Below, piece after piece: positions 6,803-12,002 of a DNA stretch of 13,332 nt. The notes under the pieces are model-generated. The model ran no database searches and was not told where the DNA came from. It was given only the letters and a program-made list of their open reading frames with translations. The DNA comes from an uncultured Selenomonadales bacterium. Its GTDB lineage: Bacteria; Bacillota; Negativicutes; Selenomonadales; Selenomonadaceae. The position numbers and the translations under genes are program-made. Every line of letters starts with the position of its first letter. The stretch's first letter is position 1. The DNA lies in assembly GCA_937877545.1 (NCBI GenBank), contig CALFJE010000125.1, positions 1 to 13,332 on the forward strand. The letters are read 5' to 3'.

Positions 6803-7733
6803 GATTTGCTCCGTTAATTTCCTTGGCAAAGGTCAGCACCTGTTCCTCCGTGCAACCCGTCGCCTTGACAATATCGCCAAGGGACAATTTCATTGCCAAC
6901 AGGTTCTTTGCGATTTCGGCTTTAGCTTCGATGCGACCTTCGGCACGACCTTCGGCACGACCTTCGGCACGACCTTCCGCACGACCTTCCGCGAGTCCTT
7001 CGGCAAGTCCTTCGGCAAGTCCTTCCTCCAAGCCTGCTTCACGCCACGCTTGACGCGCCAATTCCGGATCGTATTCCAATGCCAACATGCTGGCCAACTC
7101 CTTCCTTTTGTCTGAAAGATATTCCGTCATGATTCCGCGCTCCAGGCAATACTTAAACGCCATCGCCAAGGCGTGTTCGTTATCCATGCCCGCCGCTTTG
7201 TACTTCTCCACCAAATTGACGAACGTGCAATAGTTGTTCAAGCTCTCGTCGCACGATATGAATTCGTCATTCGCCGCGTCATTGAGATTGTAAAGCTGAA
7301 CGACGACCTCCAGGCAAGACGGCTTTTCAAATGCCTCCGACAAGCGCATTTCGCGTCGCGCCGCCTCCTTTTTCCGCCCGTTGTAGAATACAAAAAACTC
7401 CGGTTGCGGCAACTTAACGAGCTTCTCCAAATAAATTTTCTTCTTGTGCTCGTCCACGTATTGACGCAAAAGTTCCGACGCGTAGAATAAAATTCGGAGC
7501 GGCATATTCTCATTTATCGTGCTCTGATGCTCGATTATCACCAAAAATTTCCCGCGAAATATACACGAAATGTCATTCTTAAGCTCATCGAAAAAAATTC
7601 CGTCGAGCGTGTTTATTATAATTTCGTTCGGGTCGGTTGCATCCTCGCCCGTCAGCAAGTTGCAAAGCCCCAAAAGCCGACGCTTGTCGCTGAAATAATC
7701 CCTGAACAAGCCGTCGCGATATTTTTTTATCAT
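6795..7733 (-). CDS. Rpn-family recombination-promoting nuclease / putative transposase (PD-(D/E)XK)
   Basis: A 312-residue member of the Rpn/YhgA-like PD-(D/E)XK nuclease family; in E. coli, Rpn proteins cut DNA and promote RecA-independent recombination. The N-terminal nuclease core has ELKNDISCI with Asp54 and the beta strand FLVIIEHQST with Glu68 and Gln70, then NMPLRILFYASELLRQYV. A helical middle is followed by a coiled, repetitive stretch of eight Xaa-Glu-Gly-Leu/Arg units (about 236-267), then an Ile-Glu-Ala-Lys spacer and a C-terminal helix pair (LSLGDIVKATGCTEEQV), a layout common in this family. ATG 7733 has GGGAGG six bases upstream and overlaps the ACP stop as ATGA; the stop lies 8 bases inside the next gene. 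It is thus wired into the operon. It could be a selfish or domesticated element; the biological role here is unknown. Confidence 0.88.
   Translation of the reverse strand: MIKKYRDGLFRDYFSDKRRLLGLCNLLTGEDATDPNEIIINTLDGIFFDELKNDISCIFRGKFLVIIEHQSTINENMPLRILFYASELLRQYVDEHKKKIYLEKLVKLPQPEFFVFYNGRKKEAARREMRLSEAFEKPSCLEVVVQLYNLNDAANDEFISCDESLNNYCTFVNLVEKYKAAGMDNEHALAMAFKYCLERGIMTEYLSDKRKELASMLALEYDPELARQAWREAGLEEGLAEGLAEGLAEGRAEGRAEGRAEGRAEGRIEAKAEIAKNLLAMKLSLGDIVKATGCTEEQVLTFAKEINGANHD
6933..7028 (-). repeat. Eight 12-base in-frame tandem repeats in the nuclease gene
   Basis: Eight contiguous 12-base units encode (Ala/Glu)-Glu-Gly-(Leu/Arg). Five of the units encode Ala-Glu-Gly-Arg and differ by at most two bases. 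Because the unit is a multiple of three, copy-number change would lengthen or shorten the protein's charged helix without breaking the frame. Confidence 0.9.
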
Positions 7734-7951
7734 GCTGCGCCTCCCGCCAATTTATACAAATCCGCCACGGTTTGAGCGGTCTTTATCTGTTCGGGCGATA
7801 CTTTTTTGCCCAGCGTGTTGCAATACGAAAAAAACGACACCATGCTCAGCGAATCCCAATCTGCCGCGTCCGCAAGCCGCGTGTCGAGTTCAAGCGTCGC
7901 CTCCGTGTCCATAAGCTCCGCCAGTTTCGCGATAAATTCTGTTGCCGCCAT
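7730..7951 (-). CDS. Acyl carrier protein (phosphopantetheine-binding)
   Basis: A 73-residue acidic helical protein of acyl-carrier-protein size. The attachment site is DWDSLSM with Ser34, where a 4'-phosphopantetheine arm would be added so the protein can carry acyl or aminoacyl groups as thioesters. The surrounding pattern (LDTRLADAADWDSL, then a hydrophobic helix and a C-terminal TVADLYKL) fits a specialised carrier rather than housekeeping AcpP, whose motif is usually GADSLD. A perfect AGGAGGTG lies eight bases before the ATG, the strongest ribosome binding site of the operon, suggesting high expression. It follows the acyltransferase gene by 13 bases and overlaps the nuclease start by 4 bases. 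Confidence 0.88.
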   Translation of the reverse strand: MAATEFIAKLAELMDTEATLELDTRLADAADWDSLSMVSFFSYCNTLGKKVSPEQIKTAQTVADLYKLAGGAA

Positions 7952-7964
7952 AAATTTTCACCTC

Positions 7965-8600
7965 CTAAATCTCGATAGCGGGGTTGCCGAAAACTTTGAC
8001 ACCTGCGCGGACTCTCTTAAGCACGACGGAACCCGCCCCGACAGTCGCACCGTCGCCGATCTTGGCTTTGGGCAGGATAAGTGCGCCGCTACCGATAAAA
8101 ACCTCCGGACCGATTTGACACTTGCCCGCCACGTTCGCTTGAGGCATGACGCAACCGAATTTGCCGATTTGCGCGTCGTGCCCGATAATCGCCGAGGCGT
8201 TCACCGCAACAAAGTCGTCGAGCCGCGCCCTGTCGCCTATGCAGACGTGCGGAGCGATAATCACGCCGCGACCGAGCTTAACCGTCGGCATAATGTAAGC
8301 TAACGTGCTGATTATGTTCACGAATTCGCCGCCGCGAGCCGAAATTTTATCCGTCAACGCCTTCCGAGCCTTGGGCGTGCCGACCGCGCAGGTAAACACG
8401 TCGTCCGCGCAGATTTCGTAGCCGTCAACGTCGCCGAGTAATTTATCCGGCAAAAGTTCATACTCCGCCGCCGCAAGTTTAACATCGCCGTCAAGAAAGC
8501 CCTTTATACGCCACGCGTCACCGAAGCCGACGGATTTTTGCGCGTGCCAATAAATTTCCCTCGCGAAGCCGCCGACGCCGATTATTATCAAATTCTTCAT
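7965..8600 (-). CDS. NeuD/PglD-family sugar O/N-acyltransferase (left-handed beta-helix)
   Basis: The family transfers acetyl or related acyl groups from CoA, usually onto amino or hydroxyl groups of sugars destined for surface glycans. From the ATG at 8600 it has 211 residues. The N-terminus is a Rossmann-like PglD_N domain (MKNLIIIGVGGFAREIYW) followed by GFLDGD. The second half is a hexapeptide-repeat beta helix (LGRGVIIAPHVCIGDRARLDD, IIGHDAQIGKF with a likely catalytic His, then IGSGALILPKAKIGDGATVGAGSVV) ending in GVKVFGNPAIEI. GGGAG sits eight bases before the ATG. A TTG at 8618 would add six residues but is upstream of the likely transcript start. It is the first gene of the operon. 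Donor could be acetyl-CoA or possibly the adjacent ACP (inference). Confidence 0.9.
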   Translation of the reverse strand: MKNLIIIGVGGFAREIYWHAQKSVGFGDAWRIKGFLDGDVKLAAAEYELLPDKLLGDVDGYEICADDVFTCAVGTPKARKALTDKISARGGEFVNIISTLAYIMPTVKLGRGVIIAPHVCIGDRARLDDFVAVNASAIIGHDAQIGKFGCVMPQANVAGKCQIGPEVFIGSGALILPKAKIGDGATVGAGSVVLKRVRAGVKVFGNPAIEI

Positions 8601-8618
8601 ATCCTCAACTCCCGCCAA

Positions 8619-8646
8619 ATTCTATCATAAAAATTACTCTTGGCAA
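8619..8646 (-). promoter_or_regulatory. Promoter of the six-gene acyltransferase-to-SDR operon
   Basis: On minus, TTGCCA (8646-8641), 16-base spacer and TAGAAT (8624-8619) with an extended -10 TG. The predicted transcript start near 8612 excludes the TTG at 8618 as first codon. Confidence 0.65.
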
Positions 8647-8653
8647 CGGGAAT

Positions 8654-8684
8654 TTGACTTAGAGCGGCTCAAAGCTGATATAAT
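8654..8684 (+). promoter_or_regulatory. Promoter of the aldo/keto reductase gene
   Basis: TTGACT (8654-8659), a 19-base spacer and a perfect TATAAT (8679-8684) with an extended -10 TG at 8676-8677. Transcription would start near 8691, at the GGAGG itself, so the leader is very short. It lies back to back with the opposing operon promoter. Confidence 0.7.
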
Positions 8685-8703
8685 CTGCGCGGAGGTGTTT
8701 TGC

Positions 8704-9711
8704 ATGAAGACAAGGAAATTGCGCGAACTGGAGGTTTCGGCGGTCGGTATGGGTTGCATGGGTTTCAGTCACGGCTACGGCGCGTGCCCGCCCGAAAGCG
8801 AATCGATTCGCCTGATTCGTTCGGCTTACGAGGACTACGGTTGTACTTTCTTCGACACGGCTGAAGGTTACAGTGCCGGCGAAAACGAAATTCTCGTTGG
8901 CAAGGCGATTAAACCGTTCCGCGATAAGATTATCCTCGCCACGAAGTTCATGCCTGAAATTTTTATAACCACTGAAGAAATTCCCGAAGGTAAGACTTCC
9001 CGCAAGGGTGTTCGCAACGCGCTGGAGGCTTCGCTCAAACGTCTGCAGACGGATTATATCGATTTGTACTACGAGCACCGCGTGCCCGCCAATCGCGATG
9101 TGGCGGAGGTCGCCGAGTGGATGGGCGAACTCATCAAGGAAGGCAAAATCCGCAGTTGGGGCGTATCCGAGGCGACGCCCGCGCAGATTAAACGCGCTCA
9201 TGCCGTCACGCCGCTTACCGCCGTCCAAAGCGAATACTCAATCATGGAGCGCAAGTACGAGGCGGAGGTTATCCCTTTGTGCGGCGAGCTGAATATCGGC
9301 TTCGTGGCGTTTTCGCCCATGGCGGGCGGCTTCCTCAGCGGCAAGTACACTTCGCAGAGCAAATTCGAGGGCGACGACGTGCGCAGAGTTATCACGCGCT
9401 TTGCTCCCGAAAATATGGACGCCAATCAAGCCCTGCTCGACCTGCTGAAGAAATTCGCCGCCGATAAGGGCGCGACGCCCGCGCAGATTTCCCTCGCGTG
9501 GATGATGTGCAAAAATGATTTCGTCGTCCCGATACCCGGCATGAGACGCGACGAGCGGCTTAAGGAAAACTTCGGCGCGGCTGACGTGGAGCTAAGCGTC
9601 GAGGAGCTTGCGGAATTGGAAGCCGCCCTTGCGAAAATCACGATTCACGGCGACAGGAAGGACACCGACATTCAAAAGCTCGGCACGATAAAAACGGTCG
9701 CCAAAAGTTGA
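8704..9711 (+). CDS. Aldo/keto reductase
   Basis: A cytoplasmic NADP(H)-dependent (beta/alpha)8-barrel reductase of aldehydes and ketones, 335 residues from the ATG at 8704 with GGAGG eight bases upstream; a GTG at 8695 would overlap that ribosome binding site. The catalytic tetrad is visible: Asp51 and Tyr56 in FFDTAEGYSAGENE, Lys81 in ILATKF, His125 in DLYYEHRVP. Cofactor-loop residues appear in VPIPGMRRDERLKEN near residue 280-295. The sequence resembles the IolS/YhdN-like and AKR13-type bacterial group (MGCMGFSHGYG near the N-terminus). The substrate is unknown. It is monocistronic with its own promoter and terminator, divergent from the acyltransferase operon; whether they are co-regulated is not shown. 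Confidence 0.94.
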   Translation: MKTRKLRELEVSAVGMGCMGFSHGYGACPPESESIRLIRSAYEDYGCTFFDTAEGYSAGENEILVGKAIKPFRDKIILATKFMPEIFITTEEIPEGKTSRKGVRNALEASLKRLQTDYIDLYYEHRVPANRDVAEVAEWMGELIKEGKIRSWGVSEATPAQIKRAHAVTPLTAVQSEYSIMERKYEAEVIPLCGELNIGFVAFSPMAGGFLSGKYTSQSKFEGDDVRRVITRFAPENMDANQALLDLLKKFAADKGATPAQISLAWMMCKNDFVVPIPGMRRDERLKENFGAADVELSVEELAELEAALAKITIHGDRKDTDIQKLGTIKTVAKS

Positions 9712-9734
9712 GGCGGCAAGGTTCGGCAAAATTA

Positions 9735-9766
9735 AAACTCTCAAGCCGATAACTTGAGGGTTTTTT
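9735..9766 (+). terminator. Intrinsic terminator of the aldo/keto reductase gene
   Basis: An 11-pair stem (9735-9745 with 9753-9763, one G-U pair, loop CCGATAA) running into T9761-9766. It lies 23 bases after the stop codon. Confidence 0.88.
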
Positions 9767-9810
9767 ATTGACTTCAAGGCGGCGCGGCGGTGAAAAGGCG
9801 GGCGTTTACA

Positions 9811-10248
9811 TGGACGGCTACGTCATTCGTGCGACCGTCAAGGCGGACATTGATACCGGCGACGTGGAAAAGTTTATGGAAAAGGACGCCGAGGAAATTT
9901 CCCGCATAGTCGCCAATGAAAAGTTCATTCGTATTGCAAGCAGAGACGCCGGCGGAAAAAGAATCCATTGCCCGAAAAATTATCCGCGAGGATAAAGTCT
10001 TCCTGTCGAACTTGAAATTGCGCGAGGGCAATAAGTATCGCGATGAGGGCGACCATAAGCGGGCGGCGAAGTACTTCAGCGAGGCGATAAAGCTTAATCC
10101 CGATAATTTCTTGGCGTGGCACAATCGCGGGGCGGCAAAGTCGTGGCTGAATCAGATGCGCGAGGCGATAGCCGATTACGGGCGTGCGATTGAGTTGGGT
10201 CAAAATTACGCGAGTGCTTACAACGGACGGGCGTGGGCGAATTTCTAC
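9811..10248 (+). pseudogene. Frameshifted and 3'-truncated TPR protein gene
   Basis: An ATG at 9811 opens MDGYVIRATVKADIDTGDVE, and this frame stays open to 9995. From about 9920 the sensible protein continues one base over (SFVLQAETPAEKESIARK), followed by two complete 34-residue TPR units (KYRDEGDHKRAAKYFSEAIK and WLNQMREAIADYGRAIELG) and the first helix of a third (SAYNGRAWANFY). The simplest reading is one extra base near 9918-9930. At about 10245 TPR similarity stops abruptly and antisense RTX sequence begins, so the 3' end is lost. The ribosome binding site is weak. Alternatively the second frame could start by itself at the ATG at 9916, but nothing resembling a ribosome binding site precedes it. 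No function beyond protein-protein interaction can be proposed. Confidence 0.65.
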
Positions 10249-11886
10249 GACACCCGCGCCGTCATAAATTGCGCCCGTGTAGTCCGTGGCGAAAATAATT
10301 TTTTCGTCCGCTTCGCAGGTGGAGATGACCAGGTCGCCGCCCGTGTAAAAGTATCGATTGGCGGCGTGCGTCGTCGAGGTCGAAGTTCCGTAAGAGTTGG
10401 TCGGATTAGTCGTCGAGGAAGAGGTTTCTTTGCGTCTGTAAATGCCGATTCTGTAACCGTTGCCGCCCGACGAATTGCCGCTGATTATCAAAGATGTTAC
10501 GGATTGCTCCGCCAAAATGTTTAGGGTATCGTTTGCGGTGATGCCCCAAACGGTGTCGTGCCCGTCGCCGTCGGCATAGCGAATGAAATTATTCCGGATA
10601 CCCAAGCTGCTGACTCTCCGTAAATTCTAACTCTATAGCCGCCATCGTTATAAATGGAATCGTCGTCTGTGCTACCAAGGATTGTAACTTGTGTTCCGCT
10701 GTTCTTGATGGAATCATTACCCGTGCTCCCGTTGATGGAAACTCTTGAGCCGTTGTTGTTGCGAATCGAATCGTCCCCTGTACCGCCGTCAACAGTCGCG
10801 CCCGCGCCGCCGTCGAGCGTAACATTTGCTCCACCGCTGTAAATGTAATCATCGTCGTCTCCAATAATTATTGAAACATTTCGAGCACGGTTATCGATAG
10901 AATCATTGCCGGCTCCGCCAATAATCGTTGAATTGGAGCCGCTATTGTCAACGGAATCATCGCCCGTGCCCGCATCGATTGTGACATTCGCGCCGTCGTT
11001 GAAAATATAATCGTCCTAGTCACCGCCGAGCGCGTCTATCGTTACGCCGTAGTCGACGTTGGCGTAAGTTTCGGCGTCGTCGCTTAGGGTTACGGCTTTG
11101 GTAACGACGTTGACATCGAGGGTGGCATTTGAGACGTTTAATGTTTCGGAAGCTTTGAGGCTGTCGACGAACAGTTGCGTCCAATATCGTTCGGATTCGC
11201 CCGCTGCGTCGTAGTCATAGCCGACGCCGAGCTTGGTAAAATTCGGATTAACAATATTGGTGCGGTGAGAGGACGAATTCATTCAATCTTGCAAGACGAC
11301 AACGGGCGACGAGGCACCGCCATCGAGGTTTTCGCTGTGATAATTATACTTGCCGTCGAGCACGGTGTAATAGGGCGTACCGTCGGGGCGCGTGTAACTT
11401 AGGGATTCGACGATTTCTTTCGCACGAATAGACGCGCCCGTCATCAAGCCTTCGGACAGGGTAAGGAGCGGCAAGCCCGATGCTCCGCGCACGCTGTTTG
11501 TCAGCCGCAGAACGTCCCAAACTTGTTCGGGGGTGTCGCCGTCAAAGTAGTCATTATCGCGGACGCCCTTTAGCGTTACGTTAAACTTGCCGCCGCCGTC
11601 GCGCCAAACAACGTCATCGCCGCTTTTGACGCTCGTAAGCTGAAGCTCGGTGTTGCCGTCGAAGTTGACGACGATTTTGTCCTCCGTCGGTACAAAGTCT
11701 TCAATCACCGCTGACAGGGCTTTGGTCGCGGAATAAGTAAACTCAAAGGTATCTGTGCCTTCGCCGCCGCTTAGGGTACCGTTGCCGCCCATCATGACCA
11801 AGGTATCATCGCCCGAACCGCCGATAAGCAGGACGTCCTGCTTGTTGTCGTTGATAAGGGTATCGTTGCCCGATAAGCCGTAAGCT
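10249..11886 (-). pseudogene. Decayed RTX-CAP-RTX secreted protein gene
   Basis: Reading leftward from about 11886, a first RTX block (YGLSGNDTL, IGGSGDDTL, LSGGEGTDTFEF, then IEDFVPTEDKIVV) leads to a CAP/SCP domain (VLRLTNSVRGASGLPLLTL, IRAKEIVESLSYTRPDG, SSSHRTNIVNPNFTKLGVGY). It continues into a second RTX block of about 18-residue units, and a tail (RYADGDGHDTVWGITANDTL). An intact relative would be a large calcium-binding secreted protein, probably exported by a type I system. Four defects are visible: no start codon or ribosome binding site at the 5' side; an in-frame TGA at 11285-11283 exactly where CAP proteins have Trp (GlnAsp-stop-MetAsnSer); an in-frame TAG at 11018-11016; and a one-base loss near 10591-10595. 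The 3' end is cut at about 10249 against the TPR remnant. Confidence 0.82.
10611..11015 (-). repeat. RTX beta-roll repeats of about 18 residues
   Basis: Seven units of about 54 bases, each with a core such as GTGDDSV, GAGNDSI, GTGDDSI or GSTGNDSI followed by a variable Asn-rich turn and a VTI/VSI strand. One unit is longer by about eight residues (GGAGATVDGGTG), as if two units fused with loss of the middle. They bind calcium in intact RTX proteins. Confidence 0.8.
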
Positions 11887-12002
11887 TGGGTTTTGTCCGA
11901 TTCCTGCCGCCGGTCGGAGGATTTTTTTACGCGGCTCTGCAGGAAAATGAAAGTCCAAAACGAAAAACATTGCAGATAAAACCAAAGGCAGGGGGATGAG
12001 CA
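11887..12002 (+). other. Short region upstream of the chemoreceptor gene
   Basis: About 115 bases between the last recognisable RTX codon and the chemoreceptor start. The minus-strand frame stays open through it but has no start codon or protein similarity that I recognise. No convincing sigma-A or sigma-28 promoter for the chemoreceptor was found. Confidence 0.4.

Noticed and set aside
6933..7028. CRISPR-like array from the 12-base repeats
   Set aside because: Units are contiguous without spacers, in frame and coding inside the nuclease gene.
10589..10864. Minus-strand ORF of 91 codons within the RTX repeats
   Set aside because: Wrong frame of the repeat region; the RTX units read in the neighbouring frame, and this frame's Thr/Ala-rich text has no similarity I recognise.
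11016..11285. TGA read as Trp through an alternative genetic code
   Set aside because: SDR and ACP genes in the window end in TGA, and the same gene also carries a TAG and a frameshift, so plain decay explains it.
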